From contig ONGA01000002.1 in NCBI GenBank assembly GCA_900317285.1, forward strand, positions 114,627 to 178,626: a stretch of DNA of 64,000 nt, in the 5' to 3' direction. The stretch comes from an uncultured Bacteroidales bacterium (GTDB taxonomy: Bacteria > Bacteroidota > Bacteroidia > Bacteroidales > P3). Shown here in pieces: positions 9,424 through 17,601 of this stretch (position 1 is the first letter of the stretch; every line of letters begins with the position of its first letter). The translations under genes and the position numbers were made by a program. A model generated the notes under the pieces. It was not told the origin of the DNA. It worked only from the letters and a program-made list of their open reading frames with translations, and ran no database searches.

Positions 9424-9485
9424 GGGTACGCAGGCGTCTCGCCTGCATTTCCATCACCGGGTGCGCAGGCGTCTCGCCTGCATTT
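9424..9485. repeat. two copies of a palindromic 27-bp repeat
   Basis: Copies at 9424-9450 and 9459-9485 (35-base spacing) differ at one base. Each holds a perfect inverted repeat GCAGGCG-TCT-CGCCTGC. They lie between the MscS gene and the Lnb-like gene on the - strand and may fold in the transcript. Confidence 0.85.
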
Positions 9486-9495
9486 AAATTTCATA

Positions 9496-10578
9496 TCAAT
9501 TCCCTGTTCCAATCCTCTCACCCTCAACACTTTCCGGACGATCCACCGCCGTGCGGTGCTCCATGTGGATGGGCTCGCCATCTTTGCTCTGGTGCACAGT
9601 AACCTGCGGGAACGGTATCTCCACACCCGCGTTATTGAAGGCTATGTAGATGTCCTCGCGGATATGTTTCCACACCTCCCAGTAGTCCTCCACCGTCACC
9701 CACAGCCACACACTCAGGTCCACCGACGACGTGTTCAGCTCGCTCACCGCTATCACCGGCGGCTTCGGATCCCATTTCACCAGCGGCTCGGCCTTGATCA
9801 CCTCCCACAGCACCTCCTTCACCTTCGCCAGGTCGCTACCGTACGCCACACTCGCCACCACATCCAGTCTTATCTGCGGCTCCTTCGTGTGGTTGATGAG
9901 GCTTTTGGTTGCCAACTCACTGTTCGGAATGATAATCGTCCTCCCGTTGAACGGGCGCATAAACGTGTGGAAAATCCTGATTTCCTTGATGTAACCCTTA
10001 TACTGGCCGCACTCGATATAGTCGTCCACCTTGAACGGCTTCATCAGCAGGATGATCACGCCGCCGGCGAAATTCTGCAGCGTCCCCTGCAATGCCATAC
10101 CGATGGCGAGACCCATGGCACCCAGCAGCGCGATAAACGACGTCGCCTTGATGCCCACCACATCCATCGCCATAATCACTATCATCGCCTTCAGCAGCAC
10201 GTCCACCAGGCTCCCCAGGAACGTCTTCAGCGACCCTTCGGCGCCACGCTTATCCAATGCCTTGATAATGATACGCTTAAGCATCTTCGCCAGCTTCATG
10301 CCCACCCACAGTATCACTATCGCCACCAGCAACTTCGGGACGAACTGCACCGTGAGCTCCGTGAGGGCCCTGACACCGTCGTGGACAATAGTGTTCTCGC
10401 CGGTAATCACATCCTTGATGTCGGTGAGATTCATATTCTTAAGGCTGTCGGTCACCGTGCGGTGGATACTGTCGGCTGCCTTCGCCGTCTGCGCGAACTC
10501 GTCGTTGGGAACGGCACCCGTGGGCTTCGCCGCGGCGGCGGCGAGCAAGGCGGGAGTGTTGTCATCTAAAAGAAACAT
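9496..10578 (-). CDS. MscS-family mechanosensitive channel
   Basis: A 360-aa protein. After an N-terminal periplasmic stretch come three hydrophobic segments; the last, SFIALLGAMGLAIGMALQG, is the Gly/Ala-rich pore helix typical of MscS, followed by NFAGGVIILLMKPFKVDDYIE and the beta domain (GRTIIIPNSELATKSLINHT). It would open under membrane tension and release solutes during hypo-osmotic shock. Length is ordinary for small-conductance channels with an N-terminal extension. A TATTTTTG element at 10600-10607 sits upstream on the same strand. The Lnb-like gene follows after about 100 bases. Confidence 0.93.
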   Translation of the reverse strand: MFLLDDNTPALLAAAAAKPTGAVPNDEFAQTAKAADSIHRTVTDSLKNMNLTDIKDVITGENTIVHDGVRALTELTVQFVPKLLVAIVILWVGMKLAKMLKRIIIKALDKRGAEGSLKTFLGSLVDVLLKAMIVIMAMDVVGIKATSFIALLGAMGLAIGMALQGTLQNFAGGVIILLMKPFKVDDYIECGQYKGYIKEIRIFHTFMRPFNGRTIIIPNSELATKSLINHTKEPQIRLDVVASVAYGSDLAKVKEVLWEVIKAEPLVKWDPKPPVIAVSELNTSSVDLSVWLWVTVEDYWEVWKHIREDIYIAFNNAGVEIPFPQVTVHQSKDGEPIHMEHRTAVDRPESVEGERIGTGN

Positions 10579-10599
10579 ATCGATTCAAATTTGGGACTG

Positions 10600-10607
10600 C
10601 AAAAATA
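10600..10607 (-). promoter_or_regulatory. -7 element TATTTTTG for the MscS gene
   Basis: Read on the - strand, TATTTTTG is followed by CAGTCCC; the MscS start is about 20 bases downstream. Fits the Bacteroidota TAnnTTTG consensus; no convincing -33 box. Confidence 0.6.
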
Positions 10608-10650
10608 CAAAAAATTCACGACACCGCAAAATTTTCCTCCTCCACCCCCG

Positions 10651-10738
10651 ACATAGGAGCATCTAAGAAGCAACTAAGAAGCGGTATAGGAGAAGCAAAG
10701 GAGAACCATAGGAAAATGGTAGTACAAGCATAGGAGGC
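10651..10738. repeat. 11-base degenerate tandem array, 8 units
   Basis: Splits exactly into 8 units of 11 bases, for example ACATAGGAGCA, TCTAAGAAGCA, GTATAGGAGAA, CCATAGGAAAA, TGGTAGTACAA. The same unit types occur in inverted orientation at 51470-51601. Confidence 0.85.
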
Positions 10739-10849
10739 GTTTTTTCGGCATTTCGTCCCACTTTCTCCTATCCTTCGTCCCACACCTGGCACCTAACCCC
10801 CTCAAAACGAAAACATTTTGCAAATTTCAAAAAAAATTGTATCTTTGCA

Positions 10850-10857
10850 CCCGAAAA
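10850..10857 (+). promoter_or_regulatory. -7 element TATCTTTG for the lipase-like gene
   Basis: TATCTTTG followed by CACCCG, 16 bases upstream of the ATG at 10874. Fits TAnnTTTG. Confidence 0.65.
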
Positions 10858-10873
10858 CAAACAAAAAACGCCC

Positions 10874-12061
10874 ATGTCCAACACCAAAAGAATCATTCCC
10901 GGCATACTCCTGGCCACCCTCCTGGCCCTCGTCGGATGCGCCAAAGACGACGACACCACCCTCAGCAGCTTCGACCCCTATGTGATTACCGAGGCCTACA
11001 TCACCGACTCAACCTATTACTCGGACCAACACTTCACTGCCTACAACTTCGTCTACCCCTCGAAGGACCCCTACGGCAACCCCGTAATGCTCTCCGGCAC
11101 CATCACCGTCGGCAACGAGGTGAAAGACAGCGCCTACGCCCAGGGACTGCTGCTCTACAACCACTACACAGTCTACCGTGCCGACCAATGTCCGTCGAAG
11201 GGGAACCTGTCGGAGCAGAGATACTTCTCGCTGCTGAGTCTCATCACCATTTCGCCCGACTACTATGGCTTCGGCGCCACAGAGTCGAAAAACCAAGGCT
11301 ACTGCATCTCGCAGGCCAACGCCCAGGCTGCTGTCGATGCCCTGCTCGCCGCCAAGCAAATCATGGCCGCCAAGGGCTACTCCTGGGGTGACCGGCTGTT
11401 CAACCTCGGCTACTCGCAGGGTGGGCAGACCGCCATGGGCGTGGTGCGCCTGGTGGCAGAAAGGTATCCCGACATCGACATCACCTACACCTTCGCCGGT
11501 GCAGGTGTCTACGACCTCCCCGAGACCTACCGCCAGTTCATCTCCGCCACCATCGCGGGCGCACCCAGCACTGTCGTCAGCGTGATGCTCGCCTACAACC
11601 AGTTCAAAAACCTCGGCATCGCACGCGAGGCCATGTTCACCGAGCCCGTACTCAGCCACATCGACGACTGGATTCTCAGCAAAAACTATACCCGCGAGGA
11701 AATTGACCAAAAGATTGGCCCGCTCTCCGTCGAACAGTACACCACCGAAACCATGCACGATACCACCAGCAGCCTCTCCCATGCCATGATGGCGGCCCTC
11801 GACCTCGACAACCTCTGCAATGGCTGGACGCCCCGCGGCAACGAGAAAATCATGCTCTTCCACAGCAGCCTGGACGACATCGTGCCTGTGGTCAACACCG
11901 AGAACATGTACAACTTCCTCATCGAAAAAGGCCTACCCTCCGCCAATATCGACAAGGACATCGAGGCCATCGGCCCCGCCGGCGACACCCCCGCCCACAA
12001 GAACGCTGGTACCACCTTCGGACTGAAGGCCTTGGCTAAAATAATAGATTTACTGAAATAA
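10874..12061 (+). CDS. alpha/beta-hydrolase lipoprotein, secretory-lipase-like
   Basis: A 395-aa protein with a lipobox (LVGC, Cys22), so probably anchored in the envelope. The nucleophile motif GYSQGG (Ser181), an Asp in SSLDDIVPV and a His in PAHKNAG supply a plausible Ser-Asp-His triad in the right order. The oxyanion-side region TISPDYYGFGATES resembles secretory lipases and related esterases. Substrate unknown. It is followed 11 bases later by the bcp gene and then the TonB-like gene, but a functional link is not evident. Start chosen at the ATG that gives the lipoprotein signal, 16 bases downstream of a -7 box. Confidence 0.82.
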   Translation: MSNTKRIIPGILLATLLALVGCAKDDDTTLSSFDPYVITEAYITDSTYYSDQHFTAYNFVYPSKDPYGNPVMLSGTITVGNEVKDSAYAQGLLLYNHYTVYRADQCPSKGNLSEQRYFSLLSLITISPDYYGFGATESKNQGYCISQANAQAAVDALLAAKQIMAAKGYSWGDRLFNLGYSQGGQTAMGVVRLVAERYPDIDITYTFAGAGVYDLPETYRQFISATIAGAPSTVVSVMLAYNQFKNLGIAREAMFTEPVLSHIDDWILSKNYTREEIDQKIGPLSVEQYTTETMHDTTSSLSHAMMAALDLDNLCNGWTPRGNEKIMLFHSSLDDIVPVVNTENMYNFLIEKGLPSANIDKDIEAIGPAGDTPAHKNAGTTFGLKALAKIIDLLK

Positions 12062-12072
12062 AAGGATAAAGC

Positions 12073-12516
12073 ATGCTACAGATAGGCACCAAAGCCCCAC
12101 ATTTCGAGGGCGTCATTGAGACGGGCGAGCGCGTGTCGCTGGCCGACTACAAGGGCAAGAAACTGGTTTTGTATTTCTACCCCAAGGACAGCACCCCCGG
12201 CTGCACCGCCGAGGCCTGCGACCTCCGCGACAACTACGAGCGGTTCCTCGCCCTAGGCTACAACGTGCTGGGCGTGAGCAAGGACAGCGCCGCCAGCCAC
12301 CAGCGGTTCATCGAGAAATACCAGCTGCCGTTCCACCTCATCGCCGACACCGACCTCACCATCCTCAAAGCCTACGAAGCCTGGGGCGAGAAGAAAAACT
12401 ACGGTAAGGTGACCATGGGCACCCTCCGCACCACCTACGTCATCGACGAAAATGGCATCATCGTCGACGCCATCGGCAAAGTGAACACCAAGGACCACAC
12501 CTCGCAGATACTGTAG
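12073..12516 (+). CDS. bcp: thioredoxin-dependent thiol peroxidase (Bcp/PrxQ)
   Basis: A 147-aa cytosolic peroxiredoxin. The active site PKDSTPGCTAEACDLR has the peroxidatic Cys44 with Thr41 and the resolving Cys49 five residues on, as in alpha-helical PrxQ enzymes, which reduce H2O2 and organic peroxides using thioredoxin. The N-terminal GTKAPHF and the later GTLRTTYVIDENG are also typical. Length is normal (about 150 aa). It starts 11 bases after the lipase-like gene, and the next gene starts 3 bases after its stop, so translation of the three is probably coupled. Confidence 0.95.
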   Translation: MLQIGTKAPHFEGVIETGERVSLADYKGKKLVLYFYPKDSTPGCTAEACDLRDNYERFLALGYNVLGVSKDSAASHQRFIEKYQLPFHLIADTDLTILKAYEAWGEKKNYGKVTMGTLRTTYVIDENGIIVDAIGKVNTKDHTSQIL

Positions 12517-12519
12517 ACT

Positions 12520-13320
12520 ATGCAACGGGGAAAATACAAATGCAAGCAGTTGAAAGCGGTACGCAAACGCATTGCCGACGAGAACGGTATACCGCTGGAA
12601 CAGAAGGAATGCACCTATGACGGCCCCTGCCGCGGTACCTGTCCGCACTGCGAGGCCGAGATGAAATACATCGAGAAAGCTTTAACAGAGCGTATCCGTC
12701 TGGGACGCGTCGCCACCGTGGCGGGCCTCAGCCTCGGCCTCGCCGCCTGCGGCGGGCAAGACAGAAGCACCGACACAATTCTCACCACCGACAGCAGCCT
12801 TGCTGCCGACACCCTTCCTGTTGCCGATACCGCCTCTCCCGATGAGGATACTGTGTATCCTGAGGTAACAACCACAGGCCTAATATTACTGACTCCTGAC
12901 TCTTTAGAGATTCCACCACCTCCACCACCCGATGATTCTTTGCCCATATCAATCTGTCCTGTTCAATTGGGTGAAGTGGACGATGAGGAAATTGAAGGCG
13001 AATCAACAATCTTCGTCGTAGTGGAGCAAGAGCCCTCCTTCCCTGGCGGTATGGATTCAATGTATGCCTTCATTCAGCGAAACCTGCACTATCCCACCCA
13101 AGCCATAGACAATGATGTTTCGGGCAAAGTATACGTCACCTTCGTCGTCGAGAAAGATGGCAGCATCGGCAACCCAAAACTGCTGCGCGACATCGGCTTC
13201 GGCTGTGGTGCCGAGGCTATCCGCGTCGTGAAAGCCATGCCCAAATGGAATCCCGGCAAACAGCGCGGCAAACCCGTCCGTGTGCAGTTCAATCTGCCTA
13301 TATCTTTCTCACTGAGATAA
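12520..13320 (+). CDS. TonB-like energy transducer with Cys-rich N-terminus
   Basis: A 266-aa protein. Residues about 180-262 are a TonB C-terminal domain (LHYPTQAIDNDVSGKVYVTF, then PKWNPGKQRGKPVRVQFNLP), which normally contacts outer-membrane receptors. Before it is an Asp/Thr/Pro-rich linker with PPPPPP. The N-terminus is unusual: KCKQLKAVRKRIADENGIP followed by CTYDGPCRGTCPHCEAE, four closely spaced Cys that could bind metal, and then a short hydrophobic segment (VATVAGLSLGLAAC) that may be the membrane anchor or a lipobox. The Cys-rich head recurs in Bacteroidales proteins I have seen. It starts 3 bases after bcp. Confidence 0.82.
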   Translation: MQRGKYKCKQLKAVRKRIADENGIPLEQKECTYDGPCRGTCPHCEAEMKYIEKALTERIRLGRVATVAGLSLGLAACGGQDRSTDTILTTDSSLAADTLPVADTASPDEDTVYPEVTTTGLILLTPDSLEIPPPPPPDDSLPISICPVQLGEVDDEEIEGESTIFVVVEQEPSFPGGMDSMYAFIQRNLHYPTQAIDNDVSGKVYVTFVVEKDGSIGNPKLLRDIGFGCGAEAIRVVKAMPKWNPGKQRGKPVRVQFNLPISFSLR

Positions 13321-13344
13321 TCAGAAGAACATCACAATCCAATT

Positions 13345-14274
13345 ATGAAAAGAACACTTTTGATACTGGCCACAGTGCTGCTGCTTTCGGCTTGCGGCGA
13401 CAGCGAGAAGCAACTGATGGAACGCGCTGCGGAGCTGTGCAAGTATATCCCCGACCACGAGCTGCTGGAGCAGTCGCGCGACTACATGACGGAGGATTTT
13501 TACAATGTGCTCGACACGATGTTCAACCACCTGCCCAACCACGAGGCGATGGACCACGAGTGGCTCTACTACTTCGTCACCGGCAACGGAGGAGCGATAG
13601 CCGATTTCGAGGTGACCGGCGTTGAACAACAAGACAATACCCACGCCGTGGCCACCATCAGCGTGCGCCAGGAATGGGAAGACGGTTCGTTCGACCCCTC
13701 CTCCGATATCGAGGAACACCGTCTCTACATGGAGAAGGTGGATGGGCGGTGGCTGATATCCGACTTCGACGAGCACAAGGCCGACTGTATCCGCCATATC
13801 GCCATCAACCGTTGGGAACAAAAGCTGCGCGCTGGCATAACCTCTTTCCTGATTGAAGAGTTCGGGACAAAATACACGCAGGGCGACCTATGCATACCCG
13901 TCTTGATGATAGTGGCTGAAGAAGATTGCGAAACCGAGATTGCATGGGTGTGGGGCGACTTCTGGGTGTTCAACTACAAAATTGCTGGCGACACACTCAA
14001 GACCATTTCCGGAGGTAACCATCCGTGCCGCCTGCAGATAAGCGAATTTGCCGACTCCCTATACGTTATGGGATACGACCCCGTGGAAGACGGTGCAGGC
14101 AACGACAAGAGCGCCCGCGAGATATTCGGCAAACACTACGTTTACCAGAACATGCACTCCAACGAGCAGGTGCGCGAGGCCGTCCGCAAGGAGCAGTTGC
14201 GGGAGTATGTGAAACAAAACAATCTCAAGGTCAGCTGCTATCAAGATTACGGCTGGCCCGCGGTGGAGTTGTAG
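13345..14274 (+). CDS. hypothetical lipoprotein
   Basis: A 309-aa protein with a clear lipobox (LLLSAC, Cys17). Residues 20-150 look like a periplasmic ligand-type domain: RDYMTEDFYNVLDTM, then HAVATISVRQEWEDG and VDGRWLISDFDE, a pattern seen in NTF2-like or DUF3828-type lipoproteins, though I cannot place it firmly. The second half (EFGTKYTQGDLCIP to the end) I do not recognise. The last 28 bases overlap the convergent tRNA-dihydrouridine synthase gene, so the two transcripts are complementary at their ends. Confidence 0.75.
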   Translation: MKRTLLILATVLLLSACGDSEKQLMERAAELCKYIPDHELLEQSRDYMTEDFYNVLDTMFNHLPNHEAMDHEWLYYFVTGNGGAIADFEVTGVEQQDNTHAVATISVRQEWEDGSFDPSSDIEEHRLYMEKVDGRWLISDFDEHKADCIRHIAINRWEQKLRAGITSFLIEEFGTKYTQGDLCIPVLMIVAEEDCETEIAWVWGDFWVFNYKIAGDTLKTISGGNHPCRLQISEFADSLYVMGYDPVEDGAGNDKSAREIFGKHYVYQNMHSNEQVREAVRKEQLREYVKQNNLKVSCYQDYGWPAVEL

Positions 14275-15179
14275 ACAGCCACCGCCTCGCGGTAGCGTGG
14301 CAACGTGGTAGCCTTCATGATGGCTTTCTTCTGCTTGTGCGGGATGTCGAGGTATTCCCAGAAGGCATGCAGCCGCGACAGAATCTGGCTGTCGCCGCAA
14401 AGGGTCTCCGTAGCGTGACGGTAGACGATGGCGTGCATCCCCTTGATAACCTCGTGCGGCTCTTTGTCGCTGAGCATCCACGGCCGCGCAAGCAATCCCC
14501 GTCCAATCATCACACCCTTTAGTTTTGTGGACTCAACCGAGTCAGCCCCAATTCTCAATTCTCCATTCTCAATTCTCAATTCCAAAACGTCTCCATTGTA
14601 CACCATCGGGTGCCGACACACCTCCGCGAACCGCAGGAACGCCTCCTTGTCGGCCACGCCTTTGTACTGCTGCCGCCCCAATCGCGGGTGCAGCGTGACA
14701 TGAATGAGAGGCATCTCATTGACAATCGGCATCACCCTCATCCCCTCTTCCTCGCTCTCCTGTCCCAGCCGCATCTTGACGGAGGAAACCACCTCCGGTC
14801 GCCTTTGCATCTCTTTGAAAATCTCCTCCACACGTTCGGGATGTTGCAGCAGTCCGCTTCCGCGTCCGGCCTTCACCTGCATGGGGAACGGGCAGCCCAT
14901 GTTGAGGTCTATCCTCTCCCACCCCTGCCCCTGCAGCGCATCGCACAGGCGTGCGAACTCGTCGCCGTCGCGGGCAATCACCTGCGGCACCGTGGGCACC
15001 CCAGCATTGCGTTCAGGGTCGGTATCCCTTAGACCCTTCCGTCGCACCTCCCCCTTCTCAATCCTCACAAACGGCGTATAATACTCGTCCACCCCGCCGA
15101 CACACTCCCAGTGTGCCCGCCGGTACACCGCATCAGTATACCCCTGCAACGGCGCAAAAGCAATGTACGTGCTGTCCAT
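14247..15179 (-). CDS. tRNA-dihydrouridine synthase family protein
   Basis: From the ATG at 15179 the protein has 310 aa. APLQGYTDAVYRRAH at the N-terminus (FMN site), IDLNMGCPFPMQVKAGRGSG (active-site region), VKMRLG and VMIGRGLLARPWM are Dus-family motifs; these flavoenzymes reduce uridine in tRNA with NADPH. A 7-base repeat (14551-14583) inserts LELRIENGELRIG after the NGDV motif; one unit is altered so that no in-frame stop arises. The ATG overlaps the stop of the SMR gene upstream (TAATG), so translation is coupled. The open frame beyond 15179 is a shadow of that gene. Confidence 0.92.
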   Translation of the reverse strand: MDSTYIAFAPLQGYTDAVYRRAHWECVGGVDEYYTPFVRIEKGEVRRKGLRDTDPERNAGVPTVPQVIARDGDEFARLCDALQGQGWERIDLNMGCPFPMQVKAGRGSGLLQHPERVEEIFKEMQRRPEVVSSVKMRLGQESEEEGMRVMPIVNEMPLIHVTLHPRLGRQQYKGVADKEAFLRFAEVCRHPMVYNGDVLELRIENGELRIGADSVESTKLKGVMIGRGLLARPWMLSDKEPHEVIKGMHAIVYRHATETLCGDSQILSRLHAFWEYLDIPHKQKKAIMKATTLPRYREAVAVYNSTAGQP

Positions 15180-15505
15180 TACTCTCCCACGATTTTCAGA
15201 CCTACGATGGAGAGGATCAGGGTGCTGAGGAAGAGGAGGCGCCAGAAGGTGGCGGGCTCGTGGAAGACGAAGATGCCCAGCAGCACCGCGCCGACGGCGC
15301 CGATGCCCGTCCACACGGGATAGGCGATGCCGATGGGGATGGTCTGTGTGGCTTTCGCCAAAAGCACGGCGCTCAGCACGTAGAAGAAGGCAAAGCCCGC
15401 TATCCACCACCACCATTCCGTGCCCACCGCCGGCTTGGCTTTCCCCAGACAGAAGGCGAAGCCCGTCTCACAAAGGCCCGCTATGACAAGGATTATCCAG
15501 TTCAT
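15179..15505 (-). CDS. SMR-family transporter (SugE/Gdx-like)
   Basis: A 108-aa protein with four hydrophobic segments. Glu13 in AGLCETG sits where the essential proton-coupling Glu of SMR proteins lies, and GIAYPVWTGIGAVGAVLLGI is close to the Gdx/SugE signature. Such proteins export guanidinium or quaternary ammonium ions as dual-topology dimers. Length is exactly family-sized. It is co-directional with and 4 bases from the flavodoxin lipoprotein gene and overlaps the Dus gene. Confidence 0.92.
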   Translation of the reverse strand: MNWIILVIAGLCETGFAFCLGKAKPAVGTEWWWWIAGFAFFYVLSAVLLAKATQTIPIGIAYPVWTGIGAVGAVLLGIFVFHEPATFWRLLFLSTLILSIVGLKIVGE

Positions 15506-15509
15506 CCCG

Positions 15510-16025
15510 TTAGTTCATCAGTCGTTTCTCGCCCCAGGTGTACTGCGGGTACGTTTTCTTCAGGTCGTTGTAGGAGCCGTCGACGGTGCTGCCGCCGCTG
15601 GTGGCAAAGACATTGAGCACCTTGCCGCCGAGGTCGTGGGCCTCGATGAAGGTGTTGACGATGGTGGGGGCGGTGTACCACCACACGGGGAAGCCAATCC
15701 AGACGGTGTCATAGTCGGCGATATTCTCGCAGCGGCCCTTGATGGTGGGACGCGAGCTCTTGTCTTTCATTTCCAGCGTCGAGCGTGAGGTTTTGTCGCG
15801 CCAGTCAAGGTCGGCGGCAGTGTACGCCTGCTCGGGGACGATTTCGTAGAGGTCGGCATTGTGCTCTTTGGCGAGACTCTGCGCTGCAGCCTTGGTGGTG
15901 CCCGTGGCCGAGAAGTAAACTACTAAAGTCTTTTTCATTTCTTTGTTCTCCTTTCCTTTTGGATTTTGTGCGCAAGCGCCCAGCATTAGGCAGCAAGCGG
16001 CAATGATTAATGTTATTTTCTTCAT
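15510..16025 (-). CDS. flavodoxin-like lipoprotein
   Basis: A 171-aa protein. The first 18 residues (MKKITLIIAACCLMLGAC) form a lipoprotein signal, which is unusual for a flavodoxin and puts it in the periplasm or outer membrane. The domain follows: LVVYFSATGTTKAAAQ is the FMN phosphate loop, and VWIGFPVWWYTAPTIVNTFIE with NVFATSGGS are the isoalloxazine loops. Similar flavodoxins in Bacteroidota carry the same export signal. It lies 9 bases after the split flavodoxin-like gene and may form a redox pair with it. Confidence 0.88.
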   Translation of the reverse strand: MKKITLIIAACCLMLGACAQNPKGKENKEMKKTLVVYFSATGTTKAAAQSLAKEHNADLYEIVPEQAYTAADLDWRDKTSRSTLEMKDKSSRPTIKGRCENIADYDTVWIGFPVWWYTAPTIVNTFIEAHDLGGKVLNVFATSGGSTVDGSYNDLKKTYPQYTWGEKRLMN

Positions 16026-16034
16026 GATTAATGG

Positions 16035-16562
16035 TTATTTGATTTTATCCACGATTGGCTGCAACGAGCTAAAGTCCACGAAATCCACCTGCTTGCCGTA
16101 GGTATCAAGCATGGCCCTTGTTTCGGCGTTCTGCTGTTCCTCGGACAACTTGGCGACTTTCTTGGCGAGCAACGACATCATCAGGCGGTACTTGAGGTTG
16201 AGCTTTGTGTAGTCGATGGCACCGCGGAGATGGAAGAGCCTGCTTTCATCGTAGAAATGCGCCGGAATCTAGCCCTTGATGGACTGCCTGATGTGGGCAA
16301 CATTGGCGGCGTCCGTGGGGTCGGCCAAGCCGACAGTCGCCACAATAAGTTCCTGCTGCGGGGACATCTTGCCGACGGTCTGTTTAAGCCCCGTGACACC
16401 ACCGGCATAGAGGCTGCCGAGATAGACAATCCTGTCGTAATCGCCCAGGTCTTTCACCGCTTTGTATTCGACGGCCTCAAGGCCCGTCATCTCCGCCAGC
16501 CGCTCGGCATAACGCCTCGCCGAGCCATACCGGCTACCGTATATGATAAGTTGCTTTTTCAT
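16035..16562 (-). pseudogene. flavodoxin-domain protein split by an in-frame amber codon
   Basis: From 16562 the frame encodes MKKQLIIYGSRYGSARRYAE (flavodoxin FMN loop) for 97 codons, then TAG at 16271-16269, and then continues in the same frame with IPAHFYDESRLFHLRGAIDY to a TAA at 16037-16035. The joined 175-residue product resembles flavodoxin/MioC-HemG-like domains of about 170 aa, so the second part is a real C-terminal half. A single CAG to TAG change would explain it. Either it is a fresh pseudogene, a sequencing error, or the stop is read through. It lies within an intact operon 3 bases from the cupin gene. Confidence 0.82.
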
Positions 16563-16565
16563 TTT

Positions 16566-16952
16566 TTACCCTATTGGTATTTCGGGATGTGGCACGGACA
16601 AAGGTTGTCCTTGCTGCGAGAGGTAGAACATATAGAGGACGACGGGCTTGGTGCCGCGGTTTTCGCCGTGATGGACGGTGCCGACCATCTCGACGACGGC
16701 TTCGCCCTCGTGGACGACTTTCTCGGTACCGTCGATAGCGACGATGGTCAGCTCGCCCTGCACCAGCACGCCGTGGTTCATGGCGTCGTGGTGGTGCCAG
16801 CCGAGCTTGCTTCCCTGCGGAATCTCATATTTCACCGCCACCAGCTCGGGGCGTCCCTGCGGGTAGTCGGGCAGCTCCGCCCCGTCCCAGCTTTGAGATG
16901 TGCGGAAAAGCTCTGTGGTCTCTACTTGCTTCATTGTTTTTTGTTCTTCCAT
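16566..16952 (-). CDS. small cupin-domain protein
   Basis: A 128-aa cytosolic single-cupin protein. The first cupin motif is GWHHHDAMNHGVLVQGE, with three His and a Glu well placed for metal binding, and the second is GTVHHGENRGTKP. Substrate unknown; such proteins are often isomerases, dioxygenases or sensors. It may start at residue 1 or at Met7 (MKQVETTEL). The gene stands 18 bases after the YdeI-like gene and 3 bases before the split flavodoxin gene. Confidence 0.87.
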   Translation of the reverse strand: MEEQKTMKQVETTELFRTSQSWDGAELPDYPQGRPELVAVKYEIPQGSKLGWHHHDAMNHGVLVQGELTIVAIDGTEKVVHEGEAVVEMVGTVHHGENRGTKPVVLYMFYLSQQGQPLSVPHPEIPIG

Positions 16953-16970
16953 AGTGTCCTCTGTTTTTAT

Positions 16971-17552
16971 CTATCCAAGCCGTCCAAAATCGCTCCAGCC
17001 GGATTGCATCTTACCGTTGTGGCAGTCTTCAATGAACTTCCGCAGGGTCTTGAAGGCATAATCTTCGCGTTGTGTGTGGTAGTAATGCTGTATGCGATCG
17101 ACCTTGATGCGGCGGTAGTTCTCGGGGAAGGAGCGATAATGCTTCCAGGCCTGCCTGTCGGCCTTGATGGCGGTGATGACCCAATCCTCGTAGACGAAAT
17201 GCGACGGGGCTATATCGGGGATTACCGCAAGTCCTGCAGGCATCATCTCGCCCGTCTCGACGAGGCGGCGGCAACGCACGAGATTCTGCTCGCACCAGTT
17301 GCTTCCCTTGCGGCGCGGCGTGAAGCGCTGTATGGGCTTTCCGTCGTCGATGCGCTTCATGGTGCTGTCAATCCACCCGAAGCAGAGCGCCACCTCGACA
17401 GCATCGACATAGCGCACCACCCCCTCACAGTCGGCTTTCGCGCGGTTGATGCGCAGCCAGAAGTCGGCGGCCTTGTCGTGGTTATCCTGATACCAGCGGT
17501 AAAGCTCCTCACGGGAGTGAACGTCAAGCAGATTGGTGATTTCCATTGTCAT
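16971..17552 (-). CDS. YdeI/OmdA-like protein
   Basis: A 193-aa soluble protein. DAVEVALCFGWIDSTMKRID and FTPRRKGSNWCEQNLVR are the signature of the YdeI/OmpD-associated family (bacteriocin-protection YdeI/OmdA), whose molecular function is not established. There is no signal peptide or membrane segment. It is the first gene of a run of six closely spaced - strand genes ending with the Dus gene. The start may be residue 1 or 3 (both Met). Confidence 0.88.
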   Translation of the reverse strand: MTMEITNLLDVHSREELYRWYQDNHDKAADFWLRINRAKADCEGVVRYVDAVEVALCFGWIDSTMKRIDDGKPIQRFTPRRKGSNWCEQNLVRCRRLVETGEMMPAGLAVIPDIAPSHFVYEDWVITAIKADRQAWKHYRSFPENYRRIKVDRIQHYYHTQREDYAFKTLRKFIEDCHNGKMQSGWSDFGRLG

Positions 17553-17601
17553 TTTGCTATTTGATATCCAGCGGCGACAAGCAGGAGGCCTAAGATAATA
17601 G

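Larger units (their letters stand above)
10579..10873. other. divergent intergenic region with 11-base repeat
   Basis: Lies between the MscS gene (-) and the lipase-like gene (+). It holds one -7 element for each direction (10600-10607 and 10850-10857) and an 8-unit array of 11-base repeats (10651-10738), followed by two CGTCCCAC words 22 bases apart. No gene is seen. Confidence 0.8.

Noticed and set aside
9399-9626. N-terminal extension of the Lnb-like protein by 76 residues
   Set aside because: It translates the palindromic repeats and the 3' end of the MscS gene in another frame; the signal peptide begins at 9398.
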